Shown: positions 1 to 10,904 of the stretch, piece after piece
How positions within the stretch are numbered: the stretch's first letter is position 1
Layout: each line of letters opens with the position of its first letter
Assembly (NCBI GenBank): GCA_034401795.1
Contig: CM067363.1
Location: forward strand, 31,763,470 to 31,827,469
Source of the DNA: Chaetoderma sp. LZ-2023a
Taxonomy: Eukaryota; Mollusca; Caudofoveata; Chaetodermatida; Chaetodermatidae
DNA length: 64,000 nucleotides
Direction: 5' to 3'
The notes under the pieces: model-generated
The model's database searches: none
The model's input: only the letters and a program-made list of their open reading frames with translations
What the model was told of the DNA's origin: nothing
Program-made: the position numbers and the translations under genes

Positions 1-2190
1 GTTTTGCTTATTTGTAGAAAACCTAGGACTGTAGTGCATTAGGAGCAACATTTATATATGCATCACTTTCTCCCGCCCCCCCACCAACAATTTTACACTG
101 AAGTCGCTGTCCGTGCTATAACTCTGTTTAGCCCGGCATGCTACCGACTAAATCTGACCATTTAGCTCGACAATTTCTTCGTTAGGAGACACATAGTGTA
201 CGCCTCTTTTCCGGTCATTGTTTTAATGTAGCCCCGCACCCGGCAAGGTTGTGTTAAATTAGCCAAAATACCTATAAGGCCTCATATCTATAAGTTATTG
301 TCTCTTTTCATGTTCCACTAAGCCTGGTGGCTTCTTAATTGTTTGGATATCCCTACCCACACCGTGAGCTGATCCGACTCTGGGAAGCTATCAGAGGTTT
401 CTAAGCGGTGATGACCAAGGTACGGTGTCACATACATACATCCCCCCTGTATCTTAGGATCCTTAGTAGTTAGTTATCCTTGCCAATGAAGGAAGCGCTG
501 CGAACACATTATAATTATTATTTTATATCTCTTTTAGAATAATGTCCTCGCACCGCAGTGCATATTGGACAGCTTGAGCTTAAACCTAACGACAGGACAA
601 TACTTAGCTCCATAGGACTTGGTGACGGACGAGATGCGCATTTCCCCCCAACTCATTAAAATGTCTGGGCAAGATGGTAGAATTTGCCACGCCCTTACGA
701 GAAGGAAGTTTGCGGTGGGTATTCGTCTCTCTATCCCCACCGTAACGATAGGTCAGTTATAAAGCTCTGTTTGTGACAATATCACAGCACATTGGTTGAA
801 TAAAGAATGGCCCCTTTTGGCAAACACTTTTCCTCCGCTTCGGCAGTGGGGGCATTTTCCTGTAATGGAGGCCCGCGCGAGGCACTCACCTCTCGCAAAG
901 ATATCCAGTGACGGCGGCCTACGTGAGGTTACTACTTCTCACCACAATTTTTAAAGCATCTAGAAGTAATGCCCGTATGAGGCACCATGTCTTTCGCCAC
1001 ACTAGGAGTTTCGTCTCCTCGTCTTTTTCAGCGTAGAGGTATTATAACTTATATAAAGTTAAATAGTGATCTCGTATGCGGGAGCCTCATTTGCGCGGGT
1101 ACCACTGCGGACTTAAGGGTGTATTATTCAAATGCTCATTGTTATCTAGCGAACAATACTGTTTGTATAGGTTATATTTACTTAGTTATTATTTTTAGAC
1201 GTATCACAAATCCTTGTAAGTCCATAGTTTCAACATTGCTATGGACAGGCATACCGGTGACACCAATTCGTGGTCTGACACCGTTCAATTTAATGTTAGC
1301 GGCAATGGTCGCATGGCCCCACCGGAACAATTGAGTTCCACGGGCCTTAGGAGCTGGTCTTTGTTGACCGCAGGACTGCATCGCATGGGATCTGATACCC
1401 CGAGACCGGGAGCTAACCAGCCGTCTCGTTCGTCGTGCACATGTGGCGCGGTGACTCGTCATCACCCACAGGAACGGCCCGACGCAACGCCGCGAGCTAC
1501 ACACGTGCTTTTGCATGAGTTCTCGCTATTTATACCGCTGAAATATATCAGCCCAAGTCACGTTTCTGCTTTGCGTTTTTACGCATTTAACGTGACGCAC
1601 TCGCAAACGAAATACCGTCAACGTAAACTCCAACTGTCCTTCAGCCGTAACGCCTTAAAATTCGAACGTGTTAAAGGGATGCAATTTCATTGGTTGCACA
1701 CTGTAACGCATAAGATTTACAACTTCGGCTTCAAATATGAAACAGGTAATTCAATTGGCCAAAATTAAATTCATGATTACACGGTTGAAAACATACGCAT
1801 GAGCAATACGAAATCCCATTGGTTGAAATCTCTTAGACGTTAGAAAACGAACACTATTGCATGCTTCGAAATTAATTTGAGTGGAATGGCTTTCCATACC
1901 TTTAATGCGTTTAAAAGCATACGAGTTAATGCGATTAACCAATGAGATGCTATTACCTTAACGCGTAGGCAAATACATACCACGTGTTACTTTATAACCT
2001 TTAGACACGCAGGGGTGGGGGTGTCAGGAAGGGTAAGGTTTAGTCTATTAGAGTGATTAACCCTATGCCATACAGAATTTTATAATGATTAATTATGAAG
2101 ATGTTCTTGTAATCTTGAGAAAGCTATATGACGACGCCTGGTCTCTTCCCCTACTGTTGAGTTATTGCCTGGACAAGCTAATTAAATTAT
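1..2190. other. non-coding stretch without recognisable gene
   Basis: No gene is recognisable. Overlapping open frames on both strands between about 1170 and 1770 have no domain, no clear splice context and different peptides on the two strands, so I read them as chance. The part from 1680 to 1950 has several CCAAT-type boxes (ATTGG near 1690 and 1818, CCAAT near 1938), which could belong to a promoter, but no adjacent coding start is visible. Confidence 0.5.
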
Positions 2191-2194
2191 CAAT

Positions 2195-2345
2195 TCTGTT
2201 TTGGGGGGTGGGGGGGCCAAATGTAAATGTGTTCATCCACTCCCCATTTATATGGGTAACTCACATACAAAATTTGGTTGAATTCCGTCCAATGGTTTCA
2301 GAGGAAACGATTTCAGCAAGTTTAAATTTGACTTTTAATAGTCAT
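2195..2345 (-). repeat. family E repeat fragment, reverse orientation
   Basis: The stretch is the reverse complement of the copy at about 39165-39250: a C-rich block, an ATTTACATTTG block, a TGAGTTACCCATA block and GAATTCAACCAAATTTGG occur in mirrored order. It is a truncated copy of the same dispersed repeat and has no coding capacity. Confidence 0.6.
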
Positions 2346-2394
2346 GATTGGTCAACTTAACTTTTTAATGGCCAAGATTGGTCAAGAAATTCTA

Positions 2395-2545
2395 AGATTT
2401 TGCTCACTGAACGTACATTTATTCAGGTCAACAAGACTATATTTAGAAATCTCCTCAAGATTAATTGACTGGCTTGCTTATCAACTTAGCTAGCTATTCC
2501 AGTGGTAAAATTTCAAAAAGTCTTTTCTTGGCCAGCGAATGGGCA
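2395..2545. repeat. decayed family A hairpin MITE
   Basis: Diverged remnants of both hairpin arms are visible: GACTGGCTTG on the left, TTCCAGTGGTAAAATTTCAAAAA and a CTTGGCC block on the right. The terminal TTAACCC sequences are lost. Confidence 0.5.
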
Positions 2546-3033
2546 TTCTTCAATACCAGTGGCTGTGTTACAGTGCCACATAGTTAACAGGCTTCCTAGA
2601 CCTGCAGAATGAAATTCCATGCATTGTCTATTGTCCAAATTCCAGACCAGTTTTATGAAGCCGCCAATCAATTTCCATTTCAAAACACAATATTTCAGAA
2701 AAGTCACAATTATTAGCCGAGCTCGCAAAATAACAAAGATAATAGTGATACTCTCGTATCAATATTATCTATACTATTTTGTAAATGGAAATCACACATG
2801 ATAAAGCTTAAATTTTCCATACCTTCAACAAACCATATAGCAGAAAATGCCGAATTTTCAATCCTTCGTAAAGCCTTTTTTGACACTGACAAACTTATAC
2901 TAGTCGATAGTGATATGTCAAATTCACTACACATTAGATATTCAGTTTACGTTTTTTAATGTATTTATTTCTATTTAATAATAACTGCAGTTTGTCATGG
3001 GATACCATGTTCAGATTCATTGTACTTAACCAT

Positions 3034-3253
3034 TTAACCCTCGAATTTGTTCAGGAGAATGTCAATTTTCTCATATATGTCCATTTGCAGACTAAGAGAA
3101 GGCTATTTTTGAAAATTTACCACTGGAATGACTGGCTCGGTTATCGAACCAGTCACTCCAGTGTTAAATTTTCAAAAATAGTCTTCTTCTCTTTGTCTGT
3201 AATTGGACATTTCTCAAGACCGTTTTTTGCTGATATGAGTGTTAAAGGGTTAA
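3034..3253. mobile_element. family A hairpin MITE
   Basis: The copy starts with TTAACCC and ends with GGGTTAA. Its centre is a palindrome of about 60 bp per arm around GACTGGCTCGGTTATCGA, with flanking blocks CCATTTGCAGACTAAGAG and its near complement. It has no coding capacity. The TTAA at both ends would suit a TTAA-targeting transposase of the piggyBac kind, but that is inference because no autonomous partner is seen. Confidence 0.75.
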
Positions 3254-4127
3254 AATATAACAGGATACTAATACTGAATGTTAGAAACACTGAAATACAT
3301 CTATAGCAGGTTGTGGTAACAGTGCTGGTGTGGTAGATTGAGACAAATTCAATTCGTCCTTATGATAAGTTTCAGTGTTACTTCAAAATAAGTAAGTAAC
3401 AGATTTTCAATGCACAATTCGTGTAATGTGCTAGGTGTTTAGGTTCAAAGTCATCCAGATGAATGAACATGTACACTGGAGCCCTCTGTCAGAAGACATC
3501 TGCTGATAATGTTACACCTTTTGACTGTCATTATAGTCTCGTCCTTAGTTCTAAATATAGTTTACAATACTGCCATTGTTCAAGATTTGTTGCAAATCCA
3601 TTATGTCCTGCAGAGACCAGCCACAACCGTGGCGATTCCCGACGATTAATCTTGCGACCGTGTTTTCAGATCGGTTCGTAACTTCATAAATAAATCGGAG
3701 ACGGTTTGTGAAAGAACTCTCTCGAAATGGACGATTGGTCAGAACTCCAGTATGGGTGCCAATTACAAGCAGTGGAATTGAGTTATAAATGTCATGAACC
3801 AGATTTAACTCGTTCTCAAGATCATTGATTACATTCTCCTTAACATATCACCATACAATGCACCATTTACAAAGCGCTCGCTAGCATCCAAAACGCACAA
3901 ATTAGAGCATGCTCTATGCTTAAATGTACAATTATCTGGTATTGTCAACAGGAATGTATTTGCATATATGTAACTGTTTTGCTGGACACCACAACTGATC
4001 AAATGCCTGGTGATGAAACCATCTATGCTTGACATGTTGCCTGAAATATAAACAAAATATTACATGTATATTCCAAATAAAAAAAAAATCACAATATGAG
4101 CAATCGCAAGAAAATTCAAATTGTTGC

Positions 4128-4640
4128 TTTATGAACGTTCATTTTTAGGCAGACCAAGATACAATTTTTTTAAGATTTCCCAAGGTAATGACTCGCTCTG
4201 CCATTCCAGTGGTACAATCTCTAAAATAGTCTTCTTGGCCAACAAATGCACATTTCCCAAGTTTCAAAGCAACTCTAAATGCTGGTTTTTGATCAGTATG
4301 GCCACTAGCCTTTTAACAAAAAGCACATCTACAGGATTTAATAACAAGGCAACAAATGCTTTCAGTCATATTAATTTCAAAATACTGAACAAAATATGCT
4401 ACATATTGCAAAGAATGCACTTGGACTTGTCGTTGAAATGGGTTTCCCTTTCATGGTGAAGCCTTCCAAAACCAGTCTGTGGTGGACTAGTGGTCTTGAG
4501 GAATGTCAATTTGCAGGCCAAGAGAGGACAATTTGTGCAAATTGTACCACTGGCATATGACTGGCTTGGTAACCTAGTTACTCATTTCAGTGGCAAATTT
4601 TCTAAATAAGTCTTATTAGGCAGACCGACCTGGGCTTTAG
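4128..4640. repeat. two decayed family A MITE fragments
   Basis: Around 4134-4260 and 4495-4640 the family A blocks recur with many substitutions and no terminal TTAACCC: GCAGACCAAG, a GACTCGCTCTGCCATTCCAGTGG variant, TCTAAAATAGTCTTCTTGGCC, and later GCAGGCCAAGAGAGGAC with ATGACTGGCTTGG. The DNA between and around them has no gene. Confidence 0.5.
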
Positions 4641-4644
4641 AGTT

Positions 4645-5870
4645 ACCTCATTTGGGCACACCACCTATCTGGTCTGGTCCAGGATCCATCAAGCTACTAG
4701 AAACTAGAAAGTTTTGAAATCTGAGAGACTGATTTTGTGCCATTTTAGTTTTAATAGCACTATAAGACCTCTGAATGGCCATAAAATACCACAGCATCCA
4801 TCTCTGAGTATTTAATTGACTGTAAATCAGACTGTAATTAGTGTTCATAGCAGCCAGTATGATTTTAATGTGGACTGACTAATATGGGCGGATTTCAGTT
4901 GGGCACAACTCCCAACGATCTACCGACCCCAAGAGAAATATATAGGCGTTTGCTACATACTTACTGGTTTATCAGATACCTTGGCCTTGCATAAACTGAT
5001 AGATGACTATAGTGCTGTCTTGTTATCACTCACTGGGCTATACCATGTGTCTGGCTTTAGATATATCTCGTGGACAAAACAGCGATACAATACGGTATAC
5101 CCTTGGACAGATGTAGCAGTAAATGCCTCTTCGGTTTTTCTAGTAAATTCACAGCAACACAAGTATGTTCATATCGAAATCTCGGAGTCGTGAAAAAATT
5201 TGCTTATCCTGGGCGCAGCCATTTTGGATGTAACCAGAAAATAAGGGGGACCATTTTCTCTATAATAACCGTCTATATCGAAGGATACTCAGTTAATATC
5301 GGTGCCTTTTAGGTCAAATAACATACTTTGTTACATACAGAGATCATTTATTCGCATTTTAAATGTCCTGATATTTAAGAAAGCAAATCCCGAAATTCTC
5401 GGGAAAATTACTACGCTAATGGCCGGTCAATATCCACGAGAGCTATCTCTCTCCCGTTCCCATGACGCAGCGTGCAGCGATGGCAACAGTACTACAGAGC
5501 AGTAAGCCCATGATTTCACTTTGCCTCCATGGTTCGCCGCCACGAAGTGGATGCCATTTTTTTAATTTCATGCTTTGACGTAGGTATATGTACCTGAACC
5601 CATTTTTTGATTCATTTATAAAGAAATCTTCAATTTTTAGTTTGCTTGCAGCTACTGGTAATAGTTCGTCAATGGGGGTCTTTTCCTGGTCTATGAAGTC
5701 CACATCGTTGGCATATTCCACTTATAGCGACATACCTGTTATGGACCCGTGGATTTATTAAATATTGGTGAACGTGGTAAATTAATATATTACCGGGAGA
5801 CCATATTGTAGAATGTAATGGGTGCAGACAGCCTAGCCTAGGTTTGAAGGTTAGAGCTTGAGGCGGGTAC
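4645..5870. other. non-coding, no gene recognised
   Basis: No exon, repeat or RNA gene could be supported. I searched the + strand here for the missing 5' exons of the CRT-like gene that follows and found none that fit; they may be small, too diverged to read by eye, or outside the window. Confidence 0.4.
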
Positions 5871-5879
5871 CGGATGGTT

Positions 5880-5980
5880 GCAGAGGAGCCCTCACAACCC
5901 CACCCCACTCACCCCACCCCAGTCCAACCCACCCCACCCAGCCACCCCAGCCACCCCAGCCACCCCATCCACCTTGCGAT
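5880..5980. repeat. C-rich CCCCA simple repeat
   Basis: Degenerate CCCCA/CCACCCCAG repeats just upstream of the first visible CRT-like exon. They create a Pro/Thr-rich open frame that runs into the exon but is most likely intronic. Confidence 0.7.
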
Positions 5981-6058
5981 TATCAATTGTATGTGTAGCG
6001 TATCACATGAATAATGTATTTAATGTTACTCTGATTTTTTTTTATTTGTCACTAATAG

Positions 6059-6354
6059 GTGTCGGGGCGAAGCGATTACTATGTGCGGCAATTGTACTGC
6101 TTGGCTTGTTTATTTCACTACTCCCAGAAATCTTCACGTTTGGATCGAGCGAATCTACAGATATTTATACCAAGAACATCGATGATCTCAACTCGACCTA
6201 TAAACAAATCGAATATGGAACCAATCAAACGTTACCGAATGCTGACAGTACAACAGGACTACATAGCTGGGGTTGGCCACTGGTGCTATTCGCAAGTACA
6301 TTACCATTGGCTCTATCGTATGTCTTTATTGAACGAGAGATCAAATCTCCAGAG
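6059..6354 (+). CDS. CRT-like (drug/metabolite transporter) gene, internal exon
   Basis: This is an internal exon of a multi-pass membrane transporter resembling the chloroquine-resistance-transporter-like family, whose members move small peptides, glutathione or drugs across organelle or vacuolar membranes. A pyrimidine tract and AG precede it at 6057-6058. The frame starts after two bases at GTC 6061 and gives two hydrophobic segments: one rich in Leu/Val/Ile ending LFISLLPEIF, and, after a polar loop with two N-glycosylation sequons, GWPLVLFASTLPLALSYVF followed by IEREIKSPE. The last segment with its charged tail matches the CRT region before TM7. Donor GTTGGT at 6355 is weak but keeps phase 0 with the next exon. 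The N-terminal half (about five TM segments) is not found upstream. The frame stays open to 6411 if the donor is not used. Confidence 0.65.
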
Positions 6355-6457
6355 GTTGGTAAAAAGTGGTTAGACCAATTGAGGAATCCAGTTACTCAGT
6401 CAATTGTATGACGTCATAATCTACTGCATCGCGTATAGGTTGACGACAGAATCAATG

Positions 6458-6735
6458 GGCCTTTCCATTTTAGCTATGCCCCGCCCATCACTAGCTAAGC
6501 TCCACCCACACCTCGCCGTGTTGGGATTGATCGATCCCCAAATGCTTTAGCTATCAATTTCCTGAAAACTACACAGGGAAGATGTTGAATATTTTGTAAC
6601 TAATTTGACTGGGCGCTGTTGCTGCCTATGGCAGCAACAGCACCCAGTCAAATTAGTTTCAAAATATTCAACATAATATTTATTAAATTGACATAGTTCG
6701 TCTTAAACGCTTTAAAGCTCCAAATTGTATCTCTT
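6458..6735 (+). mobile_element. family B hairpin MITE in CRT-like intron
   Basis: The copy starts with GGCCTTTCCATTTTAGC, then the GC-box arm (ATGCCCCGCCCATCAC), the GATCGATCCCC block and a central palindrome at about 6591-6682 (ACTAATTTGACTGGGCGC and complement, loop TATGG). The second arm is short. A TGACGTCAT just before it, at 6407, belongs to a fused reverse fragment. Confidence 0.75.
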
Positions 6736-6742
6736 TCTTATT

Positions 6743-6981
6743 TATCCCTTTAATGACTAAATTTCTTCAAAAAATTAAAATATTTACTTATTGAATGTCG
6801 CTGTGCAGGCCAAAAGAAGACTACCTTTGAAAATTTACTACTGGAATGACTGGCTCGGTTATCGAGCCAGTCATTCCAGTGATAAATTTTCAAAAACAGT
6901 CTTCTCTTGGCCTGTAAATGGACATTCCTCAGAGACCACTACAGAGGCCGGTGTTGGCCGGCTTCGTCGTGAAAGGGTTAA
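6743..6981. mobile_element. family A hairpin MITE
   Basis: The left end has decayed (ATCCCTTTAATG); the right end is AAAGGGTTAA. The palindrome is well kept. Both arms carry GGCC where most copies have GACC (GCAGGCCAAAAGAAG on the left, CTTCTCTTGGCCTG on the right), an example of arm-shared variation. Confidence 0.75.
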
Positions 6982-6984
6982 TAA

Positions 6985-7215
6985 ACATTCTGGAGAATAT
7001 TTTGAAAGTAATTTGACTGGGCGCTGTCACTGGCATAGGTAGCAACAGCACCCAGTCAAATTAGTTTTAAAATATCCAACAGATTACCTGTATAGTTTTC
7101 TAGAAATTGAGATTCAGAATGTGCAGGAAAAGATCGATCCCAACACGGACAAAGCGTGGGTGGAGCATAGCTAGAGATGGGCGGGGCATAGATAAAACTG
7201 CATTCCAGCACTGAA
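6985..7215 (-). mobile_element. family B MITE, truncated
   Basis: A reverse copy: central palindrome at about 6995-7082, then the mirrored CAATTTCTAGAAAACTATACAGG block and the GC-box arm reading GAGATGGGCGGGGCATAG. It ends at the GGT microsatellite. Confidence 0.7.
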
Positions 7216-7252
7216 GCTACTTAGGCAGGTGATGGATCCAGTAGGGCATAGC

Positions 7253-7261
7253 GGTGGTGGC

Positions 7262-7293
<32 letters not shown>

Positions 7294-7365
7294 TAGTGGT
7301 GGTGGTGGTGGTGGTGGTATTGGTGGTGGTGGTGGTGGTGGTGGTGGTTGTGGTGGTGTTGGAAG

Positions 7366-7421
<56 letters not shown>

Positions 7422-7505
7422 TGTGTGCGCGTGCACGCGTGTAGGTGTTATGTGTGTGCGTGTGTGCGTGAGTCTATGCATGCGTGATTGTGGGTGCGTG
7501 CGTGC
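7253..7505. repeat. compound microsatellite (GGT)n then (GTGC)n
   Basis: About 30 GGT/GGC triplets at 7253-7350 are followed by a GCGT run at 7360-7430 and TG-rich sequence. Open frames here are low-complexity artefacts (poly-Gly, Cys-Val-Arg, His-rich). Confidence 0.9.
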
Positions 7506-7519
7506 GCAAAAAAATATAC

Positions 7520-7911
7520 AGGTAAGTTGTTGAATATTTTGAAACTTACTTGACTGCGGCTGCTGTTGCCTCTGGCACATGTTTTTTTCATATTTGAAAT
7601 AGCAGCCAGACAAATTAGTTTTAAAATATTCAACGGAATGTTTATTTAATGATAAAGATATACAAATCTTACAGCTGACGGACTATTACAAGTTCATGAC
7701 AGTGTTTCTGTCAATTATGATTGTGATGGCATCCTATACATACGATATAATTGATTATGACGTCATATATATGAACGACAGATTGGATTCATCCGTTAAC
7801 GATTTAGCCCTCGAAAGTCCCAGTGTTTAAATTTCAAGACAGGAAATTTGTTGAAGTTTGACGCTAATTTGACTGGAACAGGTGCTGCCAGACAAATTAG
7901 TTTTAAAATAT

Positions 7912-7912
<1 letters not shown>
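7520..7912 (+). repeat. partial family B copies
   Basis: Core blocks GTTGAATATTTTGAAACT and TTAGTTTTAAAATATTCAAC flank a partly lost palindrome at 7528-7636. They are followed by the second arm with ATGACGTCATATATATG near 7758 and a second mini-core at 7858-7912. Confidence 0.65.
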
Positions 7913-7958
<46 letters not shown>

Positions 7959-7979
7959 TGATGATGATGATGATGATGC

Positions 7980-8014
<35 letters not shown>

Positions 8015-8040
8015 GATGATGACAATGACGATGACGATAA
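7913..8040. repeat. (TAA)n and (GAT)n microsatellites
   Basis: About 14 TAA units are followed by about 22 GAT units, directly abutting a pearl-like element whose other end is also followed by (TAA)n. This suits insertion into, or tail growth from, a TAA microsatellite. Confidence 0.9.
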
Positions 8041-8052
8041 TAATACTAATAG

Positions 8053-9105
8053 CAAGAGGCCCAAGGGCTTGTGACGCTCACCTGGACCATTAGCATTTGA
8101 ACCATTTGTATTTAAATAGATATGATGGATAATTTTCGGAAGATCCAAGATGGCTACCGAAAAAAATTGGCCAATCAAAATTCTGAATAGAAATTCTAGT
8201 CTACCGGGATAGGGTCACTTTAAATTTGGTTGAAATGTGTCAAGCATCTAAGGAGAAGCAGAGTTTTGACAATTTCTGGTAAATCTTTCATAAAATCTAG
8301 GATTTTCACCCAAAAAATTGATCAATCAAAATTCAGAATAGAATTTCTAGAGCCCACCACCATAGAATCCATTAGTGAAATTTAGGTGAAATATGTCAAG
8401 CAGCTAAGGAAGAGTAGCAATTTGACAATTTCCGGTACATTTTTCATAAAATGTCAGATTTTCACGCAAAACATTGATGAATCAAAATTCTGAGTAGAAG
8501 TTCTAACGCCTATGGCCATAGGATCGTTTCAGCCTAATTTGGTCAAGGTGGTAAGGAGAAAAAGCAATTTGACAATTTCCAGTACATTTAATATAAAATC
8601 TAAGATTTCACCCCAAAAAATTGATGAATCAAAATTCTGTATGGAAATTCTAGAGCTCATCACCACAGGATCCTTTCCGCAAAATTTGGTTGAAACCGCT
8701 CAGAATCGTGAGCAGAAGAAGCAATTTGACAATGCTTACATTTCTCATAAAATCTAATATTTTTATCCAAAAAATTGATAAATCAAAATTCCGAATTGAA
8801 GTTCTGGAGCCTACGCCCATTGGGTACTTTTAGCCAAATTTGGTTGAAACCGGTAAAAATGGTAAGAAGAAGCATTTTGACAATTTCGGGTGCATTTTTC
8901 ATAAAATCTAAGATTTTGACCAAAAAAATTGAGGAATCAAAATTCCGAATGGATTTCTGGAGCCAAGCCCAATAGGATCCTTTGACCTAAATTTCGTCAA
9001 AATATGTCTATTGGTTAAGGAGGAGTAGCGTTTTAAAGCAAAAGTTGACGGTCGACGGACGGTTGCCATGGCATAAACTTAAAAGGCCCTTTGGGCCAGG
9101 TGAGC

Positions 9106-9106
<1 letters not shown>
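8053..9106 (+). mobile_element. pearl/Helentron-like non-autonomous element with ~150-bp internal repeats
   Basis: The left end has AGAGGCCCAAGGGC and GCTCACCTGG; the right end has GGGCCAGGTGAGC, its inverted match. Inside are six tandem units about 150 bp apart, marked by ATTGATNAATCAAAATTC near 8165, 8316, 8471, 8618, 8770 and 8926 and each with a block resembling AAATTTGGTTGAAA. A short GACGG stretch sits near 9048-9062, followed by GCCATGGCATAAACTTAAAAGG. This layout matches pearl-type elements known from bivalves, thought to be non-autonomous Helentrons. No protein is encoded. Confidence 0.7.

Positions 9107-9158
<52 letters not shown>
9106..9158. repeat. (TAA)n microsatellite next to a CRT-like acceptor
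   Basis: About 17 TAA units end 15 bp before the 3' splice site of the next exon at 9173. Confidence 0.9.
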
Positions 9159-9172
9159 TGTTTTCATTTTAG

Positions 9173-9268
9173 GTCTCATTCGTCACATTAACCTTCTGGA
9201 CGCAGGTCTTCAACTGTCTATCATTAGTGGCTCTGTTCTGGACGGCTTTGATCCCGAATTTTGGAACG
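9173..9268 (+). CDS. CRT-like gene, internal exon (TM helix)
   Basis: A TTTTCATTTTAG acceptor precedes it and donor GTATGT follows at 9269. The 96 bases give 32 residues in phase 0/0, including LTFWTQVFNCLSLVALFW and ending ALIPNFGT. Family members have a similar F/W-rich helix with a conserved Gln after the charged loop that ends the previous exon, so the order of exons fits. Other frames of this exon also stay open but give no membrane helix and do not keep phase with the neighbours. Confidence 0.7.
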
Positions 9269-9338
9269 GTATGTACGTGTTCGAACTTCGAAGCTCTCGA
9301 TGGATTTCCCTAAGCTTCATCTCAATGGTGGAATCCAG

Positions 9339-9445
9339 TTTTAGCTATGCCCCGCCCATACCTAGCTAAGCTCCAGCCACACCTGGCTCGTGTTGTGATC
9401 GATCGATCCCTGAACTCACTGACTATCAATTTCTAGAAAACTATA
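9339..9445 (+). repeat. family B arm only
   Basis: GGAATCCAGTTTTAGCTATG, the GC-box GCCCCGCCC, GATCGATCGATCCCTGAAC and AGAAAACTATACAGC are present; the palindrome and CRE arm are missing. Confidence 0.7.
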
Positions 9446-9469
9446 CAGCTATAATAAATTGAAAACGAA

Positions 9470-9632
9470 CAAAGTGTGTGCGTTCATGTGTACTGCGCAT
9501 GCGCGTGTGTGTGTATGTGTGTGCGCACGCGTGTGCGTGCGCATGCACGTGTGTGCCTGCATGAATGAATGACTGAAAGAATGGATGAATTAATGAATGA
9601 ACGAATGAATGAACGAACGAACGACTTTTATT
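9470..9632. repeat. (GT)n-like and (GAAT)n simple repeats
   Basis: A TG/GC alternating stretch at 9474-9560 is followed by GAATGAATGAACGAACGAAC repeats to 9628. Confidence 0.85.
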
Positions 9633-9684
9633 TTTGGACCATTGCCCAATCAGATGTCAAGAATTGACAACCGATAAGCTGTTA

Positions 9685-10020
9685 TGTGCTGGCACGGCAC
9701 ATGAAAAGTGCGACATATAAATCAAAGTCGCGCTTCAGTTGAACTAGCGCTAGCTCGACTAGAAAGCTCAAAAGCACGACTGCGAGTCGCGCCGTGCCAT
9801 AAAATGTGATTTATATGTCTAACTTTTGTCGCGCTCGTTAGGACTCTGCCATTTTCAGGTAAATTTAGCTGGTACAGCACATGAGAAGTTCGACTTATAA
9901 ATCGGGACTTATAAATCGGGCCTTGTAAATCGGGCCTTGTAAATCGGGCCTTGTAAATCGGGCCTTGTAAATCGGGCCTTGTAAATCGGGCCTTGTAAAT
10001 CGGGCCTTATAAATCGGAGC
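9685..10020. repeat. short palindrome and 14-bp tandem array
   Basis: A palindromic unit at about 9690-9828 (CACGGCACATGAAAAGTGCGAC mirrored by GCCGTGCCATAAAATGTGATTTATATGTC, with many CGCG steps) is followed by a partial third unit at 9872. A block ending AAATCGGG is then amplified into nine copies of 14 bp (TTGTAAATCGGGCC) at 9897-10018. The array appears to grow out of the palindromic unit. Confidence 0.75.
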
Positions 10021-10111
10021 CTAAGCTCCGCTCACTTTATGAACTCACATTTGAATAGATTTAACACTTTGAACGCTGAACCTCCAGCATCTCATGCATC
10101 ACATTTCAAGA

Positions 10112-10860
10112 TGACTACACAGGTAAGCAGTGACAGCTCCTAATCGACGTAGTTTCAAAACGTTCAACGGAATATTTATTAAATTGCAAATTCATCAAAA
10201 ACATGCAATAGATGAAGACGATGTGCCAGTCAAGTATATGACGTCATAATCAAGTACGCCTTATGTAGGCTAACCTCACAATCAAAATTCGTAATGAATG
10301 ACGTAATTAGGTCCGTCATAAACCTTGAATTGGACCTTGTCAGTTGTGCTAGTTCTATGTCTTTGCTATTTAATAAGCATTCTGTTGAATATTATAAAAC
10401 TAATTTGGCTGGGGACTGTTGCTGCTATAACAGCCCCATCCCACTCAAATTAGTTTCGAAATTGTCAACAGGTTAGCTGTAAAGGTGCCATAAAATGGAC
10501 CTTTCCGGTTTCAGCTATGCCCCGCCCATCTCTAGCTAAGCTCCACCCACACCTCGCTCGTGTTGGGATCGATCGATCTCTGAACACCCTGACAATCAAT
10601 TTCCAAAAAACTACACAGGTAAGCTGTTGAATATTTTGAAACTAATTTGCCTGGGTGCTGTTGCTGCCAGTATGTTTATTAAATGGCAATGAATTACAAA
10701 GACATATAATTCATACAACGTGTCGGACCATTTGAGATTTGATGACGGTCTATATGGAACCCTTTGTGATGTAATGATTATGACGTCATTATACATGCGC
10801 TGAGCTGATTATGACGTCATACGAGGTCTGGTGATGGATGGATACCCTGGAAAGGTGAAT
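10112..10860 (+). mobile_element. family B MITE cluster (two partial, one full copy)
   Basis: Half copy 10112-10290 has the second arm with ATGACGTCATAATC. A second core lies at 10360-10480. A near full-length copy at 10491-10858 runs from ATGGACCTTTCC through GC-box, GATCGATCGATC and a half-deleted palindrome to two TGACGTCAT sites (about 10788 and 10816) and CCTGGAAAGGTGAATTGG. This copy shows best that the outer ends are inverted (GGACCTTTCC / GGAAAGGTGA). All lie in a CRT-like intron. Confidence 0.75.
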
Positions 10861-10904
10861 TGGAATTCTGAGAATTCAGGATTCAAAGTATTTAAATCGA
10901 TCAC

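Noticed and set aside
1170..1770. Open frames of 112-175 codons on both strands
   Set aside because: They overlap on opposite strands, show no domain or codon pattern, and have no promoter or splice context.
7221..7613. 130-codon and shorter frames (Gly-rich, Cys-Val-Arg, His-rich)
   Set aside because: They are translations of (GGT)n and (GTGC)n microsatellites.
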